Assembly: GCF_012349115.1 (NCBI RefSeq)
Contig: NZ_PQIG01000122.1
Location: 124,001 to 188,000 of the forward strand
Origin: Rhizobium ruizarguesonis
GTDB lineage: Bacteria > Pseudomonadota > Alphaproteobacteria > Rhizobiales > Rhizobiaceae
DNA: 64,000 nucleotides
Direction of reading: 5' to 3'
Shown: positions 18,088 through 26,925 of the stretch, one piece after another
Position numbering within the stretch: the stretch's first letter is position 1
Layout of the letters: the number at the start of each line of letters is the position of its first letter
Notes under the pieces: generated by a model
The model's database searches: none
What the model was told of the DNA's origin: nothing
What the model saw: the letters and a program-made list of their open reading frames with translations, nothing else
Program-made: the position numbers and the translations under genes

Positions 18088-19278
18088 ATGAGCAAAAATA
18101 GAGGCGTCGTCTATCTCCGGCCGGGCAAGGTCGAAGTTCGCGACATCGACGACCCGAAGCTGGAAGCGCCCGACGGCCGCCGCATCGAACACGGCGTGAT
18201 CCTTAAGGTGATCTCGACCAATATCTGCGGCTCCGATCAGCACATGGTCCGCGGCCGCACGACAGCGATGCCGGGCCTCATCCTCGGTCATGAAATCACC
18301 GGCGAGATCATCGAGAAAGGCATCGACGTCGAGATGCTCGAAATCGGCGATATCGTCTCGGTGCCTTTCAATGTCGCCTGCGGCCGCTGCCGCTGCTGCA
18401 AGTCCCAGGATACCGGTGTCTGCCTGACGGTAAACCCGGCCCGCGCCGGTGGCGCTTACGGTTATGTCGACATGGGTGGCTGGATCGGCGGACAGGCGCG
18501 CTACGTCACCATTCCCTACGCAGATTTCAACCTGCTGAAGATCCCCGATCGGGACAAGGCAATGGCGAAGATCCGGGATCTCACCATGCTCTCCGACATT
18601 CTGCCCACGGGCTTTCATGGCGCGGTGCGGGCAGGCGTTGGCGTCGGCTCGACCGTCTACGTGGCAGGCGCCGGCCCCGTCGGCCTTGCGGCTGCGGCTT
18701 CGGCTCGCATTCTCGGCGCCGCTGTCGTGATGATCGGTGATTTCAACAAGGACCGTCTGGCGCATGCGGCGAAGGTCGGTTTCGAGCCGATCGACCTGTC
18801 GAAGAGCGACCGTCTCGGCGACATGATTGCGCAGGTCGTCGGCATCAACGAGGTGGACAGCGCCATCGATGCGGTCGGCTTCGAGGCACGCGGCCATTCC
18901 GGCGGGGAACAGCCGGCGATCGTGCTCAATCAGATGATGGAGATTACCCGTGCCGCGGGTTCGATCGGCATTCCCGGCCTCTACGTCACCGAGGATCCGG
19001 GCGCTGTCGACAACGCTGCCAAGCACGGCAATCTGTCGCTCCGCTTCGGCCTCGGATGGGCCAAGGCGCAGTCCTTCCACACCGGCCAGACACCGGTGAT
19101 CAAATATAATCGCCAGCTCATGCAGGCGATCCTCCACGACCGGCTGCCGATTGCCGATATCGTCAACGCCAAGGTCATCCCGCTCGACGATGCCGCCGCT
19201 GGATATGAGAGCTTCGACCATGGAGCAGCGACAAAATATATCCTCGATCCGCACGGAGAGGTCGCGAAAGCCGCGTAG
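18088..19278 (+). CDS. fdhA: glutathione-independent formaldehyde dehydrogenase
   Basis: Zinc-dependent NAD alcohol-dehydrogenase family enzyme of 396 residues, close to the length of the Pseudomonas putida enzyme. Catalytic-zinc residues lie in TNICGSDQHMVRG and GLILGHEITGEI; the structural-zinc cysteines are in CGRCRCCKSQDTGVC near residue 100. The NAD fold is GAGPVGLAAAASA near residue 195. It oxidises formaldehyde to formate without glutathione and uses tightly bound NAD in known members. GGGAGGA precedes the ATG. Demethylation of betaine, dimethylglycine and sarcosine produces formaldehyde, which fits the nearby carnitine-to-betaine genes. A B12 riboswitch candidate lies in its leader. 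Confidence 0.9.
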   Translation: MSKNRGVVYLRPGKVEVRDIDDPKLEAPDGRRIEHGVILKVISTNICGSDQHMVRGRTTAMPGLILGHEITGEIIEKGIDVEMLEIGDIVSVPFNVACGRCRCCKSQDTGVCLTVNPARAGGAYGYVDMGGWIGGQARYVTIPYADFNLLKIPDRDKAMAKIRDLTMLSDILPTGFHGAVRAGVGVGSTVYVAGAGPVGLAAAASARILGAAVVMIGDFNKDRLAHAAKVGFEPIDLSKSDRLGDMIAQVVGINEVDSAIDAVGFEARGHSGGEQPAIVLNQMMEITRAAGSIGIPGLYVTEDPGAVDNAAKHGNLSLRFGLGWAKAQSFHTGQTPVIKYNRQLMQAILHDRLPIADIVNAKVIPLDDAAAGYESFDHGAATKYILDPHGEVAKAA

Positions 19279-19296
19279 CGCTCACGACCGAAGACA

Positions 19297-19326
19297 GGGA
19301 TGGTCGGGCAACAGCCCGACCGTCCC
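19297..19326. terminator. bidirectional hairpin between fdhA and the binding-protein gene
   Basis: A strong stem pairs GGTCGGGC (19302-19309) with GCCCGACC (19314-19321) around an AACA loop. After one mismatch it extends with GGGA/TCCC (19297-19300, 19323-19326). It sits between two convergent genes, 18 bases after the fdhA stop and 26 before the binding-protein stop, so it can serve both. No U run is present. Confidence 0.65.
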
Positions 19327-19351
19327 GCATTCTCGAAAATCGGCCGGTGAA

Positions 19352-20158
19352 TTACTGGATGCTGAACGGGAAATATTTGGCGTTGATCATGTCATAGGTC
19401 CCGTCCGCCTTGATGCTCTTCAGCGCTTCGTTCAGGCGCGTCAGACGCTCCTTGTCATCCAGGCGCAGCGCGATCCCGGCGCCTTCGCCAAAATATGTGA
19501 TGTCGACCAGATCCGGCCCCTTGAACTCGCAGCAGCTTCCGGCCTTGGTGTTGGCAATCCAGTCGTAGATGGCGAGTTTATCCTCGAGGATAATGTCGAC
19601 ACTCCCATCCGCCAGCCCCTTGTATAATTCCGGCGAAGAGCGAAAAACCGTCTTCTTCATGTCCGGATAAAGATGGTTGGCATAGGATTCCTGCGCTGTC
19701 GACGACGTCACCCCAAGAATTTTGTCGCTGAGGGCGGCTGGGCTGACGTCACTGATCGACGAATCCTTCCGGGCGATGAACACCGACGGGCTGTTGTAAT
19801 ATTTTTCGGTAAAAGCAACCTTTTGACGCCGCTCAAGGCTCATCGACATGGATGAGATGATCGCGTCGTATTTGTCGGCAACGAGATCGGGGATGATGTC
19901 GTCCCACTTCTCGATGATAAATTGGCATTCGAACTTGCCAACCTCGCACAGCGCATTGGCAATATCGATGTCGAAGCCCTGAAGCTTGTTATTTGCATCG
20001 AGATAGTTGAAGGGCGGAAATGCACCTTCGACGGCAATTCTCATCGGCATGCGATCTTGCGCAGCCAGCTGGAGCGGCAAGGCAGCGGCGAGAAGGATTC
20101 CCACCGCGCCCGTCATCAGGGCTCCGCGCACTATAGTGTGAAGGGATCTGCGCAACAT
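19352..20158 (-). CDS. amino-acid-type ABC substrate-binding protein (SBP family 3), orphan
   Basis: Periplasmic binding protein of 268 residues. A Sec signal occupies about residues 1-33 (LLAAALPLQLAAQ). The family-3 fold is clear: IAVEGAFPPFNYLDANNKLQ, GFDIDIANALCEVGKFECQF, WDDIIPDLVADKYDAIISSM. The Met at 20158 has AAGGAG upstream. No permease or ATPase gene accompanies it. Its neighbour is a divergently transcribed GGDEF-EAL membrane protein 126 bases away. It may deliver ligand to a transporter encoded elsewhere, or signal to that neighbour; the second idea is speculative. Confidence 0.88.
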   Translation of the reverse strand: MLRRSLHTIVRGALMTGAVGILLAAALPLQLAAQDRMPMRIAVEGAFPPFNYLDANNKLQGFDIDIANALCEVGKFECQFIIEKWDDIIPDLVADKYDAIISSMSMSLERRQKVAFTEKYYNSPSVFIARKDSSISDVSPAALSDKILGVTSSTAQESYANHLYPDMKKTVFRSSPELYKGLADGSVDIILEDKLAIYDWIANTKAGSCCEFKGPDLVDITYFGEGAGIALRLDDKERLTRLNEALKSIKADGTYDMINAKYFPFSIQ

Positions 20159-20284
20159 CGTCGGGAGCTCCTTGGGGCGTATTCGATCTCGCCCCATAGT
20201 GCGCCGCAGCTTTTAATTCTACGTGAACGCTTCTTTGTTAGCGTCGACCAATGCGCCCGTGTCGTGGTGTTCAGGGGTCTAGGC

Positions 20285-22654
20285 TTGCAGATCGTTCTTC
20301 CTTCCAGCTCCAGCACGTTTCAGCAATCCTGGATCGCTTCGGGGAGGATTCTGTTTCTGATTGCCGTCAGCGGCCTTGGAGCGATCGGACTGGTCGTGCT
20401 TTCGGCACTGTGGGCGGGAACCGAGAGCGACGCTGCCGCCCTTGATCGACAGCGCCAGCTTGTGAATGCCCGCCTGCGGGAACAGGTCGATCAAGTCGCG
20501 CATGTCATCGGCCAGTTCGGCAACGGCTACCTCACCCGTGTTTATCCGGCTGCCCGGTCAAGCGGAGGTTCCTCCAGTCTCGATGCGGTTCTGACAGCGG
20601 CCGCCGGGAGCGCGATCAGCCAGACCGCAATGTCCGCCTTCGGCTACGATCAGGCCTTCGTCGTCGACGAGAAGGCGCAACTGCTGATGCTGGCGGACGC
20701 CCAAACGGAAAAGCGTTATCGCTGGATGAAGCCTCTCTTTTTGCCTCTCCTTCACGATGCCCGCCTTGGGGTAAGACAAGGCGCGGTTTCCAACGAAAGA
20801 ACGCCGTCCTCGATGGAAAGCCGCCTTGCAAGCCCAGGGCGCTCCAACACTGCGTTGGCCAATCTGATGCGGCTGGAAGGTCGGCCGACGATCGTCGGCG
20901 TCGTCGCCATCAACGAAGCTGATGAGCGGCAACGGCAGACGATGCGGCAGTTCCTGATCGTCGTGCGGTTTATCGATGGTGCGGCGCTGGACGAATTGAG
21001 CCGGCAACAGGGCCTCAACGGCGCGCGCTTCGCGCGCACGGCCGATGCAGACGAAAACGAGGTTGCGTTCCAGATCGACGCCACGGCAAATGGCGAACCG
21101 ATCGGCTTCATCGTCTGGCGGCCCGATCTTCCAGGTTCGAGGGTGATCGGCCGATTGATGCCGGCGCTTTCGATAGCCGCCATGGTGATCGCGATCCTGT
21201 TCTCGGTCTTGCTGGTGCGCCTGCGAAGCAGTCTCGGCGAGTTGAAGAAAAGCGAGCTGCATGCAAGACAGCTTGCCTTGCATGATGTGCTGACCGACCT
21301 TCCCAATCGCGCCTTGTTCGCGATCAGGTTCGACGAGTGCCTGGCCGAGACGCAGAATTCAGCCGAGCGCTCGGCAGTCGCGCTTCTCGACCTGGACCGA
21401 TTCAAAGCCGTGAACGACACGTTCGGCCATGCCGCCGGCGATGAACTCATCAGGATGGCTGCGGAGCGGATCCGCTCCCTGCTTCGTCCGGGCGACACGC
21501 TTGCCCGGCTCGGAGGGGACGAATTCGCCCTGCTTCTCCGGGACATCAAAGATCATGATCACCTGTTGCCGGCAATATGCGACGCGATCGTTGCCGAACT
21601 TGGTAAGCCCTTCCCGCTTTTGAGGGGCGAGGCGGTCGCGCGCGTCGGCGGCTCGATTGGCGTGACCGTTGTGCCAGACGCCGGGCGGAATGCCGATGAC
21701 ATCATGCGCTACGCCGACGTCGCGCTGTACGAAGCCAAGATGGGCGGCAGGGGCCAGTGGCGCGTCTATTCACCCTCCATGGACGGCGGCAGGAATGCGC
21801 GCGACATTCTCAAGAACGAATTGCGGGAGGTTTTGGCCAAAGGCATGACCTCATCGGCTGACGGTCCACAATCCGGTCCGATTGAGGCCCGGCCCGACTT
21901 CGGATCGCTCGAGGTCTATTACCAAACGGTACATCGCGCTGAGGCAGGATATTCGGCATCGGGTGCAGAGGCTCTCGTGCGTTGGCGTCACAGTCAGCGC
22001 GGATTGTTGACGCCTGCCAGCTTCATCCCCGTCGCCGAGGAGGGCGGCCTCATCGACGCTCTCGGTTTCTGGGTGTTGCGTGAAGCCTGCAGAGCCGCCT
22101 GCAAATGGCCGGAAGACACGTTTGTTGCGGTCAACGTGTCTCCCGCCCAGTTAAGAAGGCCAAATTTTGCCGAGGAAGTATTCGCAGTGCTGCAGGAGAC
22201 TGGCCTGCCGCCGTCCCGGCTCGAGCTCGAGCTCACCGAGTCCTCGCTCATCGAGGATAACTCGGACGTCTATACGGTGCTGAAGTCGCTGCGCAGCCAG
22301 GGTGTCCAGATTTCGCTCGATGATTTCGGAACCGGCTTTTCATGTCTCAGCCATCTGCTGCGCTTCGATATCGACCGCATCAAGATCGATCGATCGTTCG
22401 TCTCGCAGCTCGGCACAAGAGCCAACGGGGCGGCCATCATCGGCGCCATCGTCGCGCTCAGCCGCAACCTCGGTATCTCGACGACGGCGGAAGGGGTCGA
22501 AACCGAATATCAACGCGACTTTCTGGCCGCCCTCGGCTGCACCGACCTCCAAGGCTACTTCTTTTCCAAACCGGTTCCTCTTGGCGACCTTGATAGTTTC
22601 CGGAAAGCTGAGAGCGCCGGGTTACTGGCGACCGCTCCAGGCGCCGTTGCCTGA
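20285..22654 (+). CDS. membrane diguanylate cyclase/phosphodiesterase (sensor-GGDEF-EAL)
   Basis: About 789 residues. A membrane helix near residue 20 (ILFLIAVSGLGAIGLVVLSA) is followed by a periplasmic CHASE4-like sensor of roughly 230 residues, a second helix (MPALSIAAMVIAILFSVLLV), a GGDEF domain and an EAL domain. The GGDEF motif is intact (LARLGGDEFALLL), with the inhibitory RxxD site (RPGD) five residues upstream. EAL residues are also intact: AEALVRW, LELTESS, DDFGTGFS, IKIDRSF, AEGVETE. Both synthesis and breakdown of c-di-GMP are therefore possible. The start is uncertain: TTG 20285 follows AGGGG, and GTG 20267 is an alternative. Upstream codons overlap the divergent binding-protein gene and are unlikely. 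Confidence 0.88.
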   Translation: MQIVLPSSSSTFQQSWIASGRILFLIAVSGLGAIGLVVLSALWAGTESDAAALDRQRQLVNARLREQVDQVAHVIGQFGNGYLTRVYPAARSSGGSSSLDAVLTAAAGSAISQTAMSAFGYDQAFVVDEKAQLLMLADAQTEKRYRWMKPLFLPLLHDARLGVRQGAVSNERTPSSMESRLASPGRSNTALANLMRLEGRPTIVGVVAINEADERQRQTMRQFLIVVRFIDGAALDELSRQQGLNGARFARTADADENEVAFQIDATANGEPIGFIVWRPDLPGSRVIGRLMPALSIAAMVIAILFSVLLVRLRSSLGELKKSELHARQLALHDVLTDLPNRALFAIRFDECLAETQNSAERSAVALLDLDRFKAVNDTFGHAAGDELIRMAAERIRSLLRPGDTLARLGGDEFALLLRDIKDHDHLLPAICDAIVAELGKPFPLLRGEAVARVGGSIGVTVVPDAGRNADDIMRYADVALYEAKMGGRGQWRVYSPSMDGGRNARDILKNELREVLAKGMTSSADGPQSGPIEARPDFGSLEVYYQTVHRAEAGYSASGAEALVRWRHSQRGLLTPASFIPVAEEGGLIDALGFWVLREACRAACKWPEDTFVAVNVSPAQLRRPNFAEEVFAVLQETGLPPSRLELELTESSLIEDNSDVYTVLKSLRSQGVQISLDDFGTGFSCLSHLLRFDIDRIKIDRSFVSQLGTRANGAAIIGAIVALSRNLGISTTAEGVETEYQRDFLAALGCTDLQGYFFSKPVPLGDLDSFRKAESAGLLATAPGAVA

Positions 22655-22671
22655 GAGGCTTTTGATCTCCC

Positions 22672-22730
22672 GCTAAAGCATGATGCCGAAAAGTGTGAGC
22701 AGTTTCGGACGACACCAGGCGCATGCGCGT
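22672..22730. repeat. rhizobial short palindromic repeat (copy 1)
   Basis: The intergenic sequence after the GGDEF-EAL gene contains CCGAAA (22686-22691) paired with TTTCGG (22703-22708) around an AAGTGTG-type loop, preceded by AAAGCATGATG. This AAAAGTGTG core is shared, in the opposite orientation, with the repeat at 40544-40646. The style is that of small mobile palindromes abundant in Rhizobium. Confidence 0.6.
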
Positions 22731-22816
22731 TTCTGCGTCAGGTCCGTCTCGTCAGACAAAGAGGTTGAGAAAGCAATTGGTATCGTTGTAGCAATCGGTA
22801 TCAAAGAGAAATAGAT

Positions 22817-23980
22817 ATGATCGCTGCAAAACCCAATTCGCTCGTTGCCCGCCTCTCTGCCCCGCCCATTCCTTCCGTCGTCGCCTGGAGCCGCGAATAC
22901 AAAGGGGGAAAGGGGCCGCTCATCGATCTGTCGCAGGCCGTTCCAGGCTATCCCGCGCATCCGGAGATGCTTCGGCTCCTTGGCGAGGCGGCCGGGCAAC
23001 AGGCTATGACAGGCTACGGGCCGATCGAGGGCGAACCTCTATTGCGCAAGACCTACGCGGCTCACCTTGCCGCGCTTTACGGCGCCGACATTTCCGCCGG
23101 CAACATCCACATGACCGCCGGCTGCAATCAGGCGTTCATGTGCACGGCGATTGCGCTGGCGAGAGCCGGCGATACGGTCGCGCTCACCAACCCCTTCTAT
23201 TTCAATCACGACACGACGTTATCGATGCTGGGGATCGGGCGTCGATTGGTCGATTGCGACCCTGCCGGCGGCTTTCTTCCCGATCTGAATTCAGCCGAGT
23301 CTGCACTTGCGGCCGGCGCGAAGATGCTTGCCGTCGTGACACCCAATAATCCAACAGGAGCGGTGTATCCGCCAAGTCTGCTTCACGAGCTTTTTGCGCT
23401 TTGCCGGAAATATGGCGCCTGGCTGATCCTCGATGAAACCTATCGCGATTTTCTTGGCGAGAATTACGGACGGCCGCACTCTCTTCTCTCCGAACCGGCC
23501 TGGGAGAACACGCTCGTTCTTCTCTACAGCTTCTCGAAATCCTTCTGCATTCCCGGTCATCGACTGGGTGCAATCACGGCAGGGCCCAAACTTGTCGCCG
23601 AGATCGCCAAGGTGATGGACAATATGCAGATCTGCGCGCCGCGTTCGGCTCAGATCGCCGTTGCATCAGCCATTCCGGCGCTCGCCGAGTGGCGAGCCGG
23701 CAACCAGTTGGAGATCGCTCGTCGGGCGGAGGCGTTGAGGCTGGTCTTTTCCGGGCTGCCGGATTGGGAGATCGCCGCGATCGGCGCCTATTTCGCCTTT
23801 GTCCGCCATCCCTACGCCGATAAATCGTCTTCGGAGGTTGCCGAAAAACTCGCGAAGGAATCCGGAATCGTTTGTCTACCCGGCGCCTATTTCGGCGAGA
23901 GGCAGGAGGGTTATCTCAGACTTGCCTTTGCCAATGCGGATGTCGCCTCGATCGGGCTATTGTCCGAGCGCCTTCGCTAG
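22817..23980 (+). CDS. class I/II pyridoxal-phosphate aminotransferase
   Basis: A 387-residue fold-type I aminotransferase. The PLP lysine lies in SFSKSFCIPGHRLG near residue 240. Other cofactor contacts are TPNNPTGAVYP and LILDETYRDF. The N-terminal segment DLSQAVPGYPAHPEMLRLLG is typical of the subgroup. The donor and keto-acid specificity cannot be assigned. It starts at 22817 without an operon partner on its strand; its last 24 bases overlap the end of the convergent flavin reductase gene (23957-23980). Confidence 0.9.
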   Translation: MIAAKPNSLVARLSAPPIPSVVAWSREYKGGKGPLIDLSQAVPGYPAHPEMLRLLGEAAGQQAMTGYGPIEGEPLLRKTYAAHLAALYGADISAGNIHMTAGCNQAFMCTAIALARAGDTVALTNPFYFNHDTTLSMLGIGRRLVDCDPAGGFLPDLNSAESALAAGAKMLAVVTPNNPTGAVYPPSLLHELFALCRKYGAWLILDETYRDFLGENYGRPHSLLSEPAWENTLVLLYSFSKSFCIPGHRLGAITAGPKLVAEIAKVMDNMQICAPRSAQIAVASAIPALAEWRAGNQLEIARRAEALRLVFSGLPDWEIAAIGAYFAFVRHPYADKSSSEVAEKLAKESGIVCLPGAYFGERQEGYLRLAFANADVASIGLLSERLR

Positions 23981-24496
23981 ACCGTTTTGATCAACCTCCG
24001 CCGGAAGTTCATGATAGCCGCCGCGCCAGTAAAGCAGCGGCCCTATGCCCTGCCGGATTTCCATCGCGCAGACATGTCCGACCAAAACGGCATGGGAATT
24101 GTAGTGGAATGCGGTTTCGAGCTTGCAGTCCAAGACCGTCAGGGCATTTTCAAGGACCGCCGCGCCGGTCTTGAGACGATACCATCCTGCATCGCCGTAG
24201 CGTTCGGCGCCCTTTCGGCCGTCAAGACCGGCAAAGGATTGCGCCACCTGCTGCTGGTCGGCGGCGAGCACGTTGACACAGAAGCAGCCGTACCGCTGTA
24301 GCGCCGGCCATGAGGAAGACGCGCGGTTGACGCTGACGATGACGGACGGCAGCTCTGCCGAAAGCGAGGAGACCGACGTTGCCGTGAAGCCGGTGCGATG
24401 TTGCCCGTCGCCGACCGTAACCACGCTGACGGCACCTGCCAGATGACGCATCGAAAGCTTGAAGTCCGCTTCGCTGATCAAAGCCTCGACACTCAT
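23957..24496 (-). CDS. flavin reductase domain protein (monooxygenase reductase component)
   Basis: A 179-residue FMN-binding split-barrel protein of the HpaC/DIM6/NTAB type: FKLSMRHLAGAVSVVTVGDG, TGFTATSVSSLSAELPSVIV, and CFCVNVLAADQQQVAQSFAG. It would supply reduced flavin to the LLM-class monooxygenase encoded immediately upstream, whose stop overlaps its start (ATGA, 24493-24496). The Met at 24496 is chosen over an in-frame upstream Met because of that coupling and the domain boundary. Confidence 0.9.
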   Translation of the reverse strand: MSVEALISEADFKLSMRHLAGAVSVVTVGDGQHRTGFTATSVSSLSAELPSVIVSVNRASSSWPALQRYGCFCVNVLAADQQQVAQSFAGLDGRKGAERYGDAGWYRLKTGAAVLENALTVLDCKLETAFHYNSHAVLVGHVCAMEIRQGIGPLLYWRGGYHELPAEVDQNGLAKALGQ

Positions 24497-25848
24497 CGGG
24501 CTGGCTCTTGTGTTTTGGCAAAGCGATTGACAGGCATTGAAAGACCGAGGTTTTCGCGCAAGGTCTTGCCCTCGTATTCCTCGCGGAACAGTCCGCGGCG
24601 CCGAAGCTCGGGCAGGACAAGCCGCACGAAGTCGTCGAGGCTGGACGGCAGGGTCGGAAACATCAGGATGAAGCCGTCGGCCGCACGTGTCTCGAACCAT
24701 TCCTCCATGAAGTCGGCGATCTGGTCCGGCGTGCCTGTCATGCCGTTTCCGGTATGCTTCTCGGCATAGTGCCGGATGAGTTCGCCGACGGTGTGGCCGC
24801 TTTTCACGAAATCGACGAGCTCGTCGAACAGGGCGCGTGATCCCTTCGGCGCCGCCGGCAGCCGATCCAGGGGGAAGGGCTTGTCGAGAGCGACATCGCG
24901 CAGGTCCGCTTCGAGGAATTCGGAGAGCATCAGCCGGCCGACATCCGGATGCATCTTGTCGATCAGATAATCCACCTTCGCCTTTGCCTCGGCTTCAGTT
25001 TCACCGACGTTGATCACGATGCCCGGCATGATTTTCAGGTCGTCGGGATCGCGCCCAAAGGCCGGCATCCGGCGTTTGACGTTTTCGTAGAAGGCCCGGT
25101 TGCGCTCGATATTCGATGCGAGGCTGAAGACGATCTCGGCCGTGCGTGCCGCCATGTCCATTCCAGGTTCCGAACCGCCCGCCTGGGCGATGACGGGGTG
25201 GCCCTGGGGCGTTCGCGCGATGTTGAGGGGTCCGCGAACCTGGAAGTGTTTACCTTTGTGATTGAGCGTGTGGTGTTTGTCTTTGTCGTAGTAGATGCCG
25301 TTTTCGCGGTCGAGCAGCAGTGCGCCTTCCTCGAAGCTGTCCCAGAGGCCGAACACGACATCGACGAATTCGTTGCCGCGTTCGTAACGCAGGCCATGCG
25401 GATCGAGCCCCTCGCGATTGAAGTTGTAGCCGGTTTCGTCATGGTCTGACGTGACGACATTCCAGCAGACGCGGCCGTTGCTCAGATGGTCGATCGAGGC
25501 GAACAGGCGCGCGACATTGTATGGCTCGTAATAACTGGTCGACACCGTCGCCACGAGACCGAGATCGTTGGTGGTGACCGCCAGCGCCGAAAGCAGCGAC
25601 AGCGGTTCGAAACGGTTCATCTTGGTTGGAATGCGGGCCAACGCCTTCGGATCGCCGACGGCGGCGGCGGGAGAATCCGCCATGAACATGAAATCGAACT
25701 TGGCCGCCTCGGATCGTTTGGCGACATCGAGCAGATGAGCGAAGTCGTTGGCGCCATTGACATCGCTTGCCGGATGCAGCCAGGAGGCAGGGTGAAAGCC
25801 GAAAGTATAGACGAAAGTCCCGAGTTTCATCTTGTCGGTTCGCGCCAT
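24493..25848 (-). CDS. LLM-class flavin-dependent monooxygenase (NtaA/SnaA/DszA type)
   Basis: A 451-residue TIM-barrel monooxygenase of the long-chain nitrilotriacetate/dibenzothiophene-sulfone subgroup. Family marks are AKFDFMFMADSP, EPLSLLSALAVTT, GRVCWNVVTSDHDE and HPVIAQAGGSEPGMDMAAR. It uses reduced FMN from the partner reductase, with O2, to oxidise a substrate such as an aminopolycarboxylate, sulfonate or sulfur heterocycle; which one is not decidable. AGGAGAG precedes the ATG. No dedicated transporter is adjacent. Confidence 0.9.
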   Translation of the reverse strand: MARTDKMKLGTFVYTFGFHPASWLHPASDVNGANDFAHLLDVAKRSEAAKFDFMFMADSPAAAVGDPKALARIPTKMNRFEPLSLLSALAVTTNDLGLVATVSTSYYEPYNVARLFASIDHLSNGRVCWNVVTSDHDETGYNFNREGLDPHGLRYERGNEFVDVVFGLWDSFEEGALLLDRENGIYYDKDKHHTLNHKGKHFQVRGPLNIARTPQGHPVIAQAGGSEPGMDMAARTAEIVFSLASNIERNRAFYENVKRRMPAFGRDPDDLKIMPGIVINVGETEAEAKAKVDYLIDKMHPDVGRLMLSEFLEADLRDVALDKPFPLDRLPAAPKGSRALFDELVDFVKSGHTVGELIRHYAEKHTGNGMTGTPDQIADFMEEWFETRAADGFILMFPTLPSSLDDFVRLVLPELRRRGLFREEYEGKTLRENLGLSMPVNRFAKTQEPAR

Positions 25849-25958
25849 CGAGCTCTCCTGCTATGTCGGCCATGCCGCCAAGGAAAGGCGACTGCGCAAA
25901 TTATCGCCAGGCGCAAATTTTCATCAATATCGCGCAGCTGAGTTCCGTTTTAGTTTTT

Positions 25959-26897
25959 CTAAAGTATCGGCTGGGGCGCCGACGCCACGGCCTGCTGACG
26001 GGAAATAGCAATGAGCCAGTTGCGGAATTCGCGCCCATAGGGCTTCTGCAACGCCGCCCGATCCCAGGCGAGAAAATAGCTTTCGCGCAGTGCAATGCGC
26101 AGGTCGACCGGAATGACGAGCGTTTGCGCTTCGAGCTCATCTGATATCATCGACATTTGTGCTAGCACGACGCCGCGCTTGTTGACGGCGGCGTCAATTG
26201 CACTGCTCGACAGGGTGAAAGAGAGGCCCGGCGTCGACGCATCGAAGGAGACGCCGGCCTTGGCGGCAAACTCCGCCCAGCTGGGATAGGGGGTGAAGTG
26301 CCGTTCCCACTCGACATGGAGGAGGGGTTGTTCGAAGAGATCGCGAGCCGCATGCGCGCGATCCTGCATCAGCGCCGGCGAGCAGGCCGGAACGACCCAA
26401 TCGCGAAACAGCTCGGTATAATGTTCGTGCTGCAGCACGTCCGACCCGTAGCTCACGCGGAAATCGATATCGTCGAAGCCGATGCGGGGCTCTTTGTCAC
26501 GTCCGATGATTCTCACCTGCACGTCGGGATGAAGCGCCTGCCAGTCGAAGATGCGCCTGCCGATCCATTTGTTGACGACGGAGGAAAGCGCGCTGAGGAC
26601 CAATGCTGTCTCATTACGCGCCTTTTCCAGCAGTTGCCCGGCCAGCGCGAATTGCTCAAATCCCTTCGATATCTCCTGGTGGTAGAGCCGGCCCCAGGCA
26701 GTCAGCTCGACGGTTCGTCCGCTACGCTCCAGAAGCGAAACGCCAAGGAAGCTTTCGATTTTGTGAACCTGCTGGCTGATTGCTCCCGGCGATACGTTGA
26801 GTTCCAATGCTGCGGCCGTCACGCCGCCGCAGCGCCCCACGGCCTCGAAGGCTTGCAAGCCCTTCAGCGGGATCGTCTTGAAGCGCTCATCGGTCAC
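25959..26897 (-). CDS. LysR-family transcriptional regulator (GcvA-like)
   Basis: A 312-residue regulator with the GcvA-style N-terminus (IPLKGLQAFEAVGRCGGVTA, VSPGAISQQVHKIE, ELTAWGRLYHQEI) and an effector domain. I selected GTG at 26897 (MTDERFKTI), which has GAGAGG upstream. The longer frame to 26993 would overlap the HutC-like gene. It lies downstream of and in the same direction as that GntR gene, with 28 bases between, so the two regulators may be co-transcribed. The target is unknown; candidates are the adjacent importer or the flavin monooxygenase operon. Confidence 0.86.
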   Translation of the reverse strand: MTDERFKTIPLKGLQAFEAVGRCGGVTAAALELNVSPGAISQQVHKIESFLGVSLLERSGRTVELTAWGRLYHQEISKGFEQFALAGQLLEKARNETALVLSALSSVVNKWIGRRIFDWQALHPDVQVRIIGRDKEPRIGFDDIDFRVSYGSDVLQHEHYTELFRDWVVPACSPALMQDRAHAARDLFEQPLLHVEWERHFTPYPSWAEFAAKAGVSFDASTPGLSFTLSSSAIDAAVNKRGVVLAQMSMISDELEAQTLVIPVDLRIALRESYFLAWDRAALQKPYGREFRNWLIAISRQQAVASAPQPIL

Positions 26898-26925
26898 TTG
26901 CGGAGCCTCTCGTGATTTGCGCAAC

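Noticed and set aside
19922..20284. Longer N-terminus for the GGDEF-EAL protein
   Set aside because: It would overlap the divergent receptor gene antiparallel, and the residues look non-coding; a start at 20285 or 20267 precedes the first membrane helix.
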